Positions 38,760-45,889 of a DNA stretch of 64,000 nt are shown here, piece by piece (position 1 is the stretch's first letter; each line of letters opens with the position of its first letter). This stretch comes from Isoetes taiwanensis (Eukaryota > Streptophyta > Lycopodiopsida > Isoetales > Isoetaceae), in the NCBI GenBank assembly GCA_021234155.1, contig JAJEKV010000002.1, positions 12,941,577 to 13,005,576 on the forward strand, given 5' to 3'. The notes under the pieces were generated by a model that was not told the DNA's origin, did no database searches, and saw nothing but the letters and a program-made list of their open reading frames with translations. Both the position numbers and the translations under genes were made by a program.

Positions 38760-40859
38760 CATAGACATCTACCAGCTTCCAGCAGAACTCGTCAACACCA
38801 CTTTGAAAGATAGAGGGTGCAGGCTTGGGAGGGCCGGTCCCTATAAAGAGTGAATGGAACCAACCTTTTCAGTCGGTTCACTAAACTGTACAAGGAAACA
38901 ACAGCATTAGCAAAAGAATATATCTATTGTAATCAATTGTATATTACTCACCTTGTAAATTCATCACTTGCTTCAGCATCTTCTGTGGACTGCTGCACCT
39001 TATTTGTTATCACATCAATATTTGCTTGTAGATCCTCATCCTCTTCCTCTTCCGGTTCCGACTCAGAAGGATCAGGATCAGCTTCCTTCACGGCCTGTGA
39101 TCGTGTCCTATGTACAAAAAAAATGTGGTTAATTATCATAAATCTGAGATGTTTAACAAAATTAGTTCATCTTGGACATACCTCTTTCTAGGTGGTGGTG
39201 GCACTTTTTTGCCTGGAGATTTTTCTTTTAGGAGGACATTTTTTTTCTTTGGGAGATTTTGCTGTTTTTTCCTCTTGGAGTGCCATCACCAAATTCTTTT
39301 GCCTCCTCTTTGGAGTGGACTCAACTACCAACTCAGCTTCCTCTTCCCCGGTATCTCACGGGATAAAATCTGATCCTGATTCCTTTGTAGCTTCTTCTTA
39401 ATGTGTCCGTAACTGACCTGCGGATGATCTTTGAGACAGTAGTTTTAATCTTTCTTAGCTTCTACAATTACTAATTTAGCACTTGGTGATGAAGGAGTTT
39501 CTGTGCGTGATCATTGAAGGGTCTGCACCAGAATCGCTTTTTAGCTTTCTCAAGTGCCATCCTCTCAATTTCCTCAACTTCACTTTGCCATGTTCGAGGA
39601 GGCATGTTGCATTGTTCTATTCGCATCAGAAATGTCATTGGTGATCCGAGCCGGAAGGTAGAGGGTCTGATTCGGTCCGCTTATTATGCTCGACCAAATC
39701 AGTAAAGAGAGTCGATGCAGATGGCTCAAGAACATCAGCCATTAAAGCTGCTTACGGGATAGGAACGGCCTCATCCAAAACAAACAAATGATCTAAATTT
39801 CAATAGACATAAAAAGAACATGAAAATGTAACTAATGAGAAATATCCGGTACATTCTCGCTAGCATGTACATTTCATATACATAAAATGTACCAAATGTA
39901 AGTAACTACATTTAACCATAGCCAAATGTACATGTACATGTTCCTCAATGTACATAAAGGTACATCAAGTACCTGGATGTACAATCGATGTACCCGAATA
40001 TGTACCTGTGTATCCAGTTAGGGAATGTAGATCTATGCCAAAAAAAAAAAGCACATATATGTAAAAATGCACATACTTATGAATCCATCTACGATGCACT
40101 CTAAAAATAAATGCATGTACATCTCTTTTGCAGATGTAGACTCCATTAGAGACATGTACAACCGATACAACCTGCAGTCCAAGCTCAAAAATAAAAGCAT
40201 CAATAAACAAGCAAATATATGCCTATGTACCTCAAGCATGGATGTACACTAAAAGTTATACATGTACAAGGAATAGCAATGCAATCGAAAGCCATACATG
40301 TAGAACTATGCATTACAATAACAAATATGAATTAAGTGAAATATAAGTTTAAATTAGTTGAGAGCAATGCATACCTTTCATGTTAGGAAATCAAGTGAAT
40401 TCAATGCCCTCATCCCGGATGCAACCTTTTATGCAATTCTCTTTCATGGACTGAGATAACACAAGCGAGAAGAGGCAATAAGCATCTCTCGCATGGAGCT
40501 AGCAACAACAAACCAGTTTTGCCAAAGCCTTGGCCACAACAGTACATGAACCCAATGTGATGAACTGCTCTATAGAAGTAGCTCCTATGGGGTAGGGGCC
40601 TCGGGTCTTGAAACAATAGGTCCCCTCTCTCCCCATGAAATCCAAAATATGTGAATGCCTTTGTTGAACCAATTCAATGCAATTAAGTTTTTCCTTTGCT
40701 TGTTCAATTGAGATTTCATGCCTTTCAATTTTTTTTTAGTGCTTCCCTCGCAAACCAATGTCTAGCTTAGAAGAGTCTTTGCTCTTTATCATGTCTACTC
40801 ATAACCAAGTCTTCTAACTTGTACTTCAACACTCAACATAACTTGATTTCAGTAGGGGA
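38760..40859 (-). pseudogene. Middle part of the Ulp1-bearing gene: acidic and basic low-complexity exons
   Basis: The minus-strand frame 39139-38948 contains ESEPEEEEDEDLQ, an acidic run. Just upstream (39400-39180) the other frames are lysine- and proline-rich. These lie between the Ulp1-like domain and the coiled coil and are probably linker exons, separated by AT-rich intron-like DNA. The stretch 39845-40270 is filled with TGTACAT repeats and holds no evident exon. Confidence 0.4.
39845..40270. repeat. Internal TGTACAT / ACATGTAC repeats
   Basis: More than a dozen TGTACAT, GTACATG or related words occur in about 425 bp, some overlapping (for example GTACATGTACATG near 39930). They lie within the transposon and match the end arrays in type. 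Confidence 0.6.
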
Positions 40860-41597
40860 TCCCGGGACAATTTGTCAAATTCTGTTTTTTGTCTCATCTA
40901 TTTTCTGGCAGATCTGCTGCAGATCTTCGGATAGCATATCCTTTCTACCCTCAATCCGGTTGATGACCTTCAATGCATCCCTCCTTCTTTCTTCCAATGC
41001 TTCTACTTCATTCAATAGGTTAGTTTTCTCCTCCAGCCCATGCTTAAGTAACTGCTTTATTGTGTCAACATCTGATCTAGAATAACCCGTAGCTCTAATA
41101 TTCTCACGCAATACGATGTCCTCGCTTTGATAGTTGAGGATTTACCCGTTGTAGGGTCCTCTCGAACGCCCTGAAATGAGGGTTTTGGCAAGATCTTTGG
41201 CGGTCCTAGCCACGTCCACCCAATCAACAAGCCGTCCCTTCAAGTGAAGAGCAAATGCTCTGGCAAAATAGGTAGAAATATAATGGTTTGTAACCTGTTT
41301 CTTGCCATAAACCAATTCATAATATTTAAAAAAATCATCTTTCCATGCGTTCTCGGATTCTCCTTCCTTGAATCCTCGTCTGCTTTTTTGGAGCTTCACC
41401 CCATACCTCGTTCATAACCATCTCTAGGTTGGGTATGTGGGCCTCTGCATGTTTATCATCACGAGGTCTTTGGCTTGGATCACCTCGGAACCCAAACGTA
41501 AACTCCTTGGAGGTAAAATCCACCCTACCGGAAGCACCGCTTCTTGTTTGGGCTGGGTGATGAGCAAGCACTCATCATGGGGGCTTTTTGGGGCCAT
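40860..41597 (-). pseudogene. N-terminal part of the transposon minus-strand gene, with coiled coil
   Basis: A start in good context (GCTATGGCC) at 41597 opens MAPKSPHDECLL. Frames then shift through WVDVARTAKDLAK (41142-41399) to a coiled-coil-like stretch at 41111-40875 with NLLNEVEALEERRRDALK and a heptad-like pattern. A stop near 41143 and at least two shifts interrupt it. A TATA-like box lies about 220 bp upstream. I do not recognise the domain before the coiled coil. Gene order along the strand is this part, then Ulp1-like, then FCP1-like. Confidence 0.5.
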
Positions 41598-41814
41598 AGC
41601 TAGATGAAGAATTCGGTGGATCGAATTCAAGCAGAGAAGGCGGGATGGATAGTGAACGAGAGGCAAACCAAGAAAGAATTTGGGAAAGAAATTCAAAATC
41701 CGATAATTGCGGGTTCGAGTAGTGGATAGCCATTAATCATGGCGCTTACTAGCGGATCATGATGACGATTATTCCAAAAATGTGCATTTTGTACATATGT
41801 ATATGTACAAAAAG

Positions 41815-41830
41815 GGCTACATTTATAGAC
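41815..41830 (-). promoter_or_regulatory. TATA-like box for minus-strand transposon gene
   Basis: The minus strand reads GTCTATAAATGTAG here, about 220 bp before the ATG at 41597. Its position just outside the start of the minus-strand gene and close to the right end of the element suits a promoter. Confidence 0.45.
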
Positions 41831-42058
41831 ACCCTTTCATGCGTTTACCCCTCTTCACTAGGATGGCATACTCGGTGTTGAGGGGTAGCCGAGCATGCCG
41901 GCCAAAGTCTGCGAGTGCAATTAGCATCGATACTCCTTCCTACTCCCCACGGGGGTGAATTTGCGGTGAATTACCGCTATTCTTCCATCCATCGCCGGGG
42001 AAGGTATCATAGCGCGAACGACATTTGCGTGGCGCGAATCCTCCGCTCGGCCTCCAGC

Positions 42059-42472
42059 TCACGTTGCGCCCGCATAGTCATCAACCTCCACCGTGGTGAG
42101 CTCCCTGTAGTCTCTGACTGTTGCTGAAGCTCTCCTGAGGTCGAACTCGCCTCTTCTTTCCCGGGGTGGCGTTAGCAAGAGCTTGCCCGTTAAGATGTTA
42201 AAGGTCGCGTGGCGGATCCCCATCTGTTCTGTAGAGCAAGGAACTCTTCCTCCGTCGGTGGTTGAGTGCGCCTCCATAATGCACTTTGTTGTTAACTGGA
42301 AACGGATATGGAGGTCGACTCTCCCACGTGTAAGTGTAGGCTTCCCTTCTTTGGGGTGGGAAGTCGGAGGTTCCTGGACGATGAAGTCGTCGGTCCGTTC
42401 TCCGGGAGTTGTTGCGGCAACTTCGTCAGTCGAGCTCCCTTTCCCTGCACTCTGGGAGGTTTTGGATGTCGC
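42059..42472 (-). CDS. Unrecognised open stretch, downstream of gene at 42549-43190
   Basis: This minus-strand frame is open from 42472 to a stop at 42059, about 137 codons, with the first ATG only at 42277. It includes RVDLHIRFQLTTKCIM and FDLRRASATVRDYREL. It lies in the same GC-rich island and strand as the two upstream genes and just beyond the 14-bp hairpin at 42509-42555. It could be the continuation of the upstream gene after a frameshift, or an unrelated remnant. No family is recognised. Confidence 0.35.
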   Translation of the reverse strand, partial: ATSKTSQSAGKGSSTDEVAATTPGERTDDFIVQEPPTSHPKEGKPTLTRGRVDLHIRFQLTTKCIMEAHSTTDGGRVPCSTEQMGIRHATFNILTGKLLLTPPRERRGEFDLRRASATVRDYRELTTVEVDDYAGAT

Positions 42473-42508
42473 TTAAGAGCAAATATTCTTCCCCCTCGAC
42501 AATGATGG

Positions 42509-42555
42509 GGGCTAGGCTTGTGATGCCTAGCCCAAGGGGTGCACAAGCCTAGCCC
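42509..42555 (-). other. Perfect 14-bp stem-loop at the 3' end of the second island gene
   Basis: GGGCTAGGCTTGTG at 42509-42522 is exactly complementary to CACAAGCCTAGCCC at 42542-42555, with a 19-nt loop. The stop codon of the gene at 42549-43190 lies inside one arm. It does not match the small metazoan histone 3' stem-loop, which plants lack. It may affect 3' end processing, or be a trace of a small inverted insertion. Confidence 0.8.
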
Positions 42556-43190
42556 AAGGGGTGGCGCGATCCTAATAGTTTGCCGGCTTCTTTCGAAGTC
42601 TTGCCACTCTTGTTACGCTTGCTCTCTTCCAGGGTCGAAATCGGCGTAGTCTTCATCCTCTTCTTCGACTCCTCGTCTTCTTCTTTTCCTTCTTGCTCCT
42701 TGTTACTTTGCGTAAGGAGCCGCGTTGTCTTCTTTATTGTGGCTAATGGGTCCACGTCCATGGGTGGAATGGAGGTTTCTCCCATGGGGTTCTCGGCACG
42801 ATGGGTGAGGAAAATGGCTAAGGCAGTGTTGAAAGAGAAGTACTTGGTCCTGTTGACAGTCAGGACCATTGGCTCGGGCGTGCGCTGGGCCTTGTTTATG
42901 AGGTACTTGGCAATGTTCGGAACATCGCCTAAGGCTGCTTGAAGGGATTGCCTGGGGACAAAGTAGCCTATGCAAGGGGGGAGCTGCACTAGAGATGGCT
43001 CTACTCTAGCTTGAAATTCAGACAGGACTCTGCTATAGGCTGGGGTTGCGTGCAGGGTTGTTTGGACATCTATCTCCTTCCGGAAGACATGGAAAATCTC
43101 ATCGATGTCACCAAGAAGATGAGCTACCGGCGCTGTACCATCTTCTGAAATCAGAGGTTGCCATGAGTTTAATGACGAAGAGAGTAGCAA
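42549..43190 (-). CDS. Unrecognised protein, second gene of the histone-like island
   Basis: The minus-strand frame gives at least 213 residues. The first codon of the listed span is TTG; the frame stays open upstream to the TATA region with no ATG. The first ATG after the TATA box (43164, context CTCATGG) is in another frame and opens only MATSDFRRWYS before stopping, so either a frameshift has occurred or the start is unusual. The N-terminal two thirds look globular (HLLGDIDEIFHVFRKEIDV, YLINKAQRTPEPMVLTVN). The last 70 residues are highly charged and end in a lysine-rich part (SKKRMKTT, KRNKSGKTSKEAGK) that could act as a nuclear signal. I find no histone fold or gag motif. It shares promoter architecture with the H3-like gene, which suggests co-regulation. 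Confidence 0.6.
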   Translation of the reverse strand: MLLSSSLNSWQPLISEDGTAPVAHLLGDIDEIFHVFRKEIDVQTTLHATPAYSRVLSEFQARVEPSLVQLPPCIGYFVPRQSLQAALGDVPNIAKYLINKAQRTPEPMVLTVNRTKYFSFNTALAIFLTHRAENPMGETSIPPMDVDPLATIKKTTRLLTQSNKEQEGKEEDEESKKRMKTTPISTLEESKRNKSGKTSKEAGKLLGSRHPLG

Positions 43191-43276
43191 ACGGTTGCAA
43201 GAGCGCCTCAGGGAGCTGGAAAATCGGCTAAGGGGGGTGGAGCAAGTTTGTAGAGTGCTATGTGTAAAATAAGGGT

Positions 43277-43286
43277 CTATTTATAG
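43277..43286 (-). promoter_or_regulatory. TATA box of second island gene
   Basis: The minus strand reads CTATAAATAG, identical to the decamer upstream of the H3-like gene. It lies 113 bp upstream of the first ATG (43164) and 87 bp upstream of the main frame as listed. A start of transcription about 30 bp downstream would leave a leader of about 80 nt before that ATG. Confidence 0.7.
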
Positions 43287-43476
43287 AAAAGGGGAAAACC
43301 CTAATTTTTGGGTGACTTGGAAAATTCTTGGGGTTGGGCAATTCTAGCCTATACTGAGGTCAAAATGGGAATTTGAAGACTAATTTAATGGTTTGGGCAT
43401 GACTGGATTACCTAAAGATGCTAACACAACAGGTTGAAGATCATTTGGACAAGTTCTGGTGAAGAAATGGTAGGAG

Positions 43477-43545
43477 GTCTCACAGCTAGCGCCTCGTCTA
43501 AAAACTAAAGTTTAGTTTCTTGACCAGGAGCGACCTGTGAGACAT
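43477..43545. repeat. 68-bp palindrome, copy 1
   Basis: The arm GGTCTCACAGCTAGCGCC...AAAAACTAAA is followed by its near-complement GTTTAGTTTCTTGACCAGG...CCTGTGAGAC. The dyad centre is at AAACTAAAGTTTAGTTT. A transcript would fold into a stem of about 30 bp with few mismatches. It is about 200 bp upstream of the TATA box at 43277. Confidence 0.9.
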
Positions 43546-43675
43546 CAGTCCCATTTTGATCAAATCATGTCCAATTTAGGTAAATTAAGGGTGTAAGGAT
43601 GACGGACTCATCGAATCAGGTAGAATTGACCCCTTATTTGGCCAATTTGGAGCTGTTTTGGGCAAGTTTGGGCAA

Positions 43676-43743
43676 GGTCTCACAGATAGCGCCTCGTTCA
43701 AAAACTAAAGTTTAGTTTCTTGACCAGGCGCGACCTGTGAGAC
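43676..43743. repeat. 68-bp palindrome, copy 2
   Basis: Nearly identical to copy 1, which starts 199 bp to the left. The sequence between the two copies is unrelated to that between copies 3 and 4. It ends 144 bp from the stop codon of the H3-like gene, so it could act on that gene's 3' end as well as on the next promoter. Confidence 0.9.
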
Positions 43744-43886
43744 ATCACACCTTTCGGTCTGCAAATGTCCTATTTCACTAAAACAAAAACTAAAACCTGC
43801 TAACTTGTCCTAATTAAGCAAGTTCAGACAATTAAAGTACCCAAAATTGTTTTATATTACAAATTTTTTGGCTATTTACAAAATAT

Positions 43887-44318
43887 TTAATGGCGTTCTC
43901 CCTTAATGCGGCTAGCAAGATACATGTCTTGCCTCATAAGGGTTACCCGCTTTGCATGAACAGTGCAAGCTGTTGAGTCCTTAAAATGTTGCACTATCTT
44001 CTGCTCAACTGCTTCTTGCAGTGCCAGCAGCATCTCATCGGTGACCCTCATGTCGGTCTTGAAATCCTGCATTACTTCTCTAACTAGCCGAGCAAAGGGG
44101 GCACGGGGAATCAGGAGGCCGAAGCTGCGCTGGAAGTGCTGAATCTCCCATAGTGCTCTTTGCTCGAGCTGCTTCCTGGTGAGCTTCTTCTGGGCAGGCT
44201 TTTTTGGGACCTTGGGCTTTGGTGGTGGTGGCCTTAGGGTCTGCTGCTTTTTGTTGGGTGTCCCCCTTCGATGGTCCTGACCCTGTTGTCCTGGTAGTAG
44301 GAGTTGTAAGCCTCCCAC
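43887..44318 (-). CDS. Segment 3 of the H3-like gene: histone fold
   Basis: From residue 54 of this frame (44159) to the end, 89 residues align to H3 without a gap. By my hand count about 48 of 89 match canonical H3. Matching blocks are RLVREV, QDFKTD, ALQEA, HAKRVT and GERH. Residues of the H3-H3 contact (Cys110, His113, Asp123 equivalents) are kept, as are Lys79 and Arg83. Lys56 is Arg, and the usual PK before Asp123 is RQ. LLIPRAPF and TLMR look more like plant centromeric H3, but loop 1 has canonical H3 length. Before the fold there is a proline- and lysine-rich linker (PPPPKPKVPKKPAQKK). The first residues of the listed frame precede the frameshift point and are probably not part of the protein. 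Confidence 0.9.
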   Translation of the reverse strand: MGGLQLLLPGQQGQDHRRGTPNKKQQTLRPPPPKPKVPKKPAQKKLTRKQLEQRALWEIQHFQRSFGLLIPRAPFARLVREVMQDFKTDMRVTDEMLLALQEAVEQKIVQHFKDSTACTVHAKRVTLMRQDMYLASRIKGERH

Positions 44319-44668
44319 TCCTTCATATAGGCCTCGTGTTCCCTCATCTTTCTCTCATAGATTTTGATGGGGTTCGTGACGTAAGACTCTCGGGCGGGTC
44401 GGGGTTGCTTTTTCCTGTCCCACTTCGGATAAGGAGGGGGCTTCTGCACTTTGTCCGGTTGCTCCTCCTCGGGCGCTACCTGCTCGGTTACCACCTGCTC
44501 AACAATCGGGGGTTTGGAAGAGCTTGCCCCCCCGGTGTTGGTGTTATGGTCTTCGTCAGAATCCTCTGAGGAGGCCGGTGGCTGATCAGGGGGGCGTTCA
44601 GTAATCACAACCTTGGGGTTGGGCTTCCTTACCTTGGGGACTTCCTTGAGCTTCCTTGGGCTCCCCAC
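44234..44668 (-). CDS. Segment 2 of the H3-like gene: charged linker
   Basis: Same frame as segment 1, separated from it only by the TAG and five codons, so the two were once one frame. It encodes a disordered, proline- and charge-rich stretch (KVRKPNPKVVITERPPDQPP, then an acidic SSEDSDEDH) and a more ordered end (KIYERKMREHEAYMKEWEAY) that looks helical. It runs out of frame near 44250, where segment 3 takes over one base off, next to a G5 run and an A5 run. Confidence 0.8.
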   Translation of the reverse strand: MGSPRKLKEVPKVRKPNPKVVITERPPDQPPASSEDSDEDHNTNTGGASSSKPPIVEQVVTEQVAPEEEQPDKVQKPPPYPKWDRKKQPRPARESYVTNPIKIYERKMREHEAYMKEWEAYNSYYQDNRVRTIEGGHPTKSSRP

Positions 44669-44683
44669 CCATTTCCCCTTCTT

Positions 44684-45220
44684 CTATTTGAGTTCCTCGG
44701 CCGCTTTCTCCTCCTCCTCTTCCCTCTTCCTCTTCTTTTGTTCCCTTTTCCTTTCTCGGCGTTCATACTTTCTGATAAACGCAGCGAGGTCTGCTTCCTC
44801 CGCCGGCTCAAGCCTCGGCTCGCTCTGCTCCTGCTGCTCCTCCGCTTCTTTCTCTCGAATCCAGGCTTCGAGTTGCTCTTCAATGGTGGGCTCGGGAGTC
44901 AGTTGTCTCTGCTCCTCACGAGCCTTGGTCCTTTGTTCTCGCTGCGCTCCCTCATCTTCTTCTCCAATGATCTCCGTTCCTGCTTCTGAGTGCACCTCTT
45001 CTTCTCGGTCGACCTGCCGGTCTCCCTCCTCATCCTGTGCTACTCTCTGCTGGGATCCTTCACTATTGTGCTCTTTCGAGGGTTCTCCCTCACTCGAAGA
45101 AGATTGACCGTTGGGGTCAAGAAGGCGCTCCTGAAGCATGCACCGAATCGTGTTGGAATCAAGGGCGCTGGTTGATTCGCCTGGGCGGGCTTTCCTCGCA
45201 GTCTGCTTGGTCCGTGCCAT
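44684..45220 (-). CDS. Segment 1 of the H3-like gene: exact H3 tail and acidic/helical region
   Basis: Begins MARTKQTARKARPGES. The first nine residues after Met equal those of histone H3, including Arg2, Thr3, Lys4, Arg8 and Lys9; Ser10 is Ala and the H3 sequence then ends. There follow about 165 residues rich in Glu, Gln, Arg and Lys (for example EEQLEAWIREKEAEEQQEQ and YERRERKREQKKRKREEE), probably helical or disordered and with a nuclear-signal-like basic run. The frame closes at a TAG after EELK. The plus-strand frames opposite it are low-complexity shadows. Confidence 0.9.
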   Translation of the reverse strand: MARTKQTARKARPGESTSALDSNTIRCMLQERLLDPNGQSSSSEGEPSKEHNSEGSQQRVAQDEEGDRQVDREEEVHSEAGTEIIGEEDEGAQREQRTKAREEQRQLTPEPTIEEQLEAWIREKEAEEQQEQSEPRLEPAEEADLAAFIRKYERRERKREQKKRKREEEEEKAAEELK

Positions 45221-45317
45221 GTTTGACGGTTCGACAATCGGATATCGAGCGCCAAAGATCGCCTTAGTGAGCGGGAGCTAATTTCTAAGGCGGGAACGTG
45301 CAAATGAGGGGGGCCTA

Positions 45318-45327
45318 CTATTTATAG
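45318..45327 (-). promoter_or_regulatory. TATA box of H3-like gene
   Basis: The minus strand reads CTATAAATAG, ending 98 bp before the ATG at 45220. This puts a likely transcription start near 45288 and a leader of about 65-70 nt. The gene therefore seems to have its own promoter rather than depending only on the LTR. Confidence 0.75.
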
Positions 45328-45427
45328 CTTGGCAAATTTTAGGTCAAAATTCAAGTTGGTCTTTTTAAGATGCTAAGGCACCTATTTAATTAAAACTTAC
45401 ACTTACTTCAGACTTTTTCTACTTATT

Positions 45428-45495
45428 GGTCTCACAGCTAGCGCCCTGTTCAAAAACTAAAGTTTAGTTTTTAGACCAGGCGCGAGCTGTGAGAT
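45428..45495. repeat. 68-bp palindrome, copy 3
   Basis: The arm GGTCTCACAGCTAGCGCC pairs with GGCGCGAGCTGTGAGATC across AAACTAAAGTTTAGTTT. This copy is the most symmetrical of the four. It lies about 100 bp upstream of the TATA box of the H3-like gene. Confidence 0.9.
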
Positions 45496-45618
45496 CTTAC
45501 ACATCTTTAAGTAATTTATGTAATTTAAGCATGCTATTCCAACTAATTCCTACCTTAGAACTAGCCTTACCATATTACTTTTCTCAATTCATCAAGTTTA
45601 ATGTATTCTTGGCTCGAT

Positions 45619-45686
45619 GTCTCACAGGTAGCGCCCTGCTCAAAAACTAAAGTGCAGTTCTTTGTCCAGGCGCGAGCTGTGAGACC
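45619..45686. repeat. 68-bp palindrome, copy 4
   Basis: Starts 191 bp to the right of copy 3 and has the same arms. The centre reads AAACTAAAGTGCAGTTC, so the dyad is less perfect in the middle. The outer arms (GTCTCACAGG and GAGCTGTGAGACC) remain well matched. Confidence 0.9.
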
Positions 45687-45876
45687 ACCTTGCTTGGGGA
45701 GATTTTTGGCTCATTCTTTTTAGTCTTATTAAGATCCAATTTACTTAACTGTTACTAGCTTAGCATCACTACCAAAAATGAGAAAAATTTTCCCACTTTT
45801 CGAGGCTTAAGGATCCTATCAAGTTAGTACTATTGGGAGCATGGTCAGTGCTTTGCTCTTGGTCTCCAAGAACATA

Positions 45877-45888
45877 GCTCTGATACCA
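45877..45888 (-). other. Primer-binding site (initiator tRNA-Met)
   Basis: The minus strand reads TGGTATCAGAGC one base after the LTR end. This is the common plant LTR-retrotransposon site complementary to the 3' end of initiator tRNA-Met. Its side of the LTR shows that the LTR is a 5' LTR in minus orientation with the H3-like gene downstream as internal sequence. Confidence 0.95.
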
Positions 45889-45889
45889 T

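Larger units (their letters stand above)
33766..41838 (+). mobile_element. DNA transposon, copy B, with transposase and captured domains
   Basis: The left end is defined by the inverted match to 1-623. Within it come a transposase relic on plus (34440-35956), then converging minus-strand coding pieces (41597 down to 36300) with coiled-coil, acidic, Ulp1-like and FCP1-like parts. ATGTACAT-type repeats occur near the left end (33800-34030), in the middle (36057-36130 and 39845-40270) and near the right end (41780-41812). The right boundary is my estimate from the last repeats and the change in base composition. I see no clear short terminal inverted repeat, so the superfamily is left open. Confidence 0.65.
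43887..45220 (-). pseudogene. Histone H3-like gene with long charged N-terminal extension
   Basis: The gene starts at an ATG in strong context (AACATGGC) and encodes the canonical H3 tail ARTKQTARK. About 340 residues of charged, repetitive sequence follow, then a complete H3 histone fold ending at GERH, matching the normal H3 end GERA. An in-frame TAG (44684-44686) and one frameshift (between about 44320 and 44240) split it into three open segments, listed separately. H3 wraps DNA in nucleosomes with H4; normal plant H3 has about 135 residues, so this would be about three times longer. A TATA box lies 98 bp upstream and two 68-bp palindromes beyond. It lies in sense orientation behind an LTR and primer-binding site. 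It may be a dead copy of an active family, or be expressed by readthrough and shifting. Confidence 0.85.

Noticed and set aside
42580-42942. Plus-strand frame of 120 codons
   Set aside because: It is antisense to the better minus-strand frame and is a low-complexity mirror of the charged tail.
42549-43190. Second island gene as another core histone (H2A, H2B or H4)
   Set aside because: I compared its blocks by eye with the conserved histone blocks and none align.
43746-43887. Canonical histone mRNA 3' stem-loop after the H3-like gene
   Set aside because: No GGYYYUHUHARRRCC-like element occurs there; plants do not use it, and the 68-bp palindrome is of another kind.
44613-45107. Plus-strand frame of 164 codons, rich in Ser and Leu
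   Set aside because: It is the shadow of the Glu/Arg-rich H3-like extension on the other strand.
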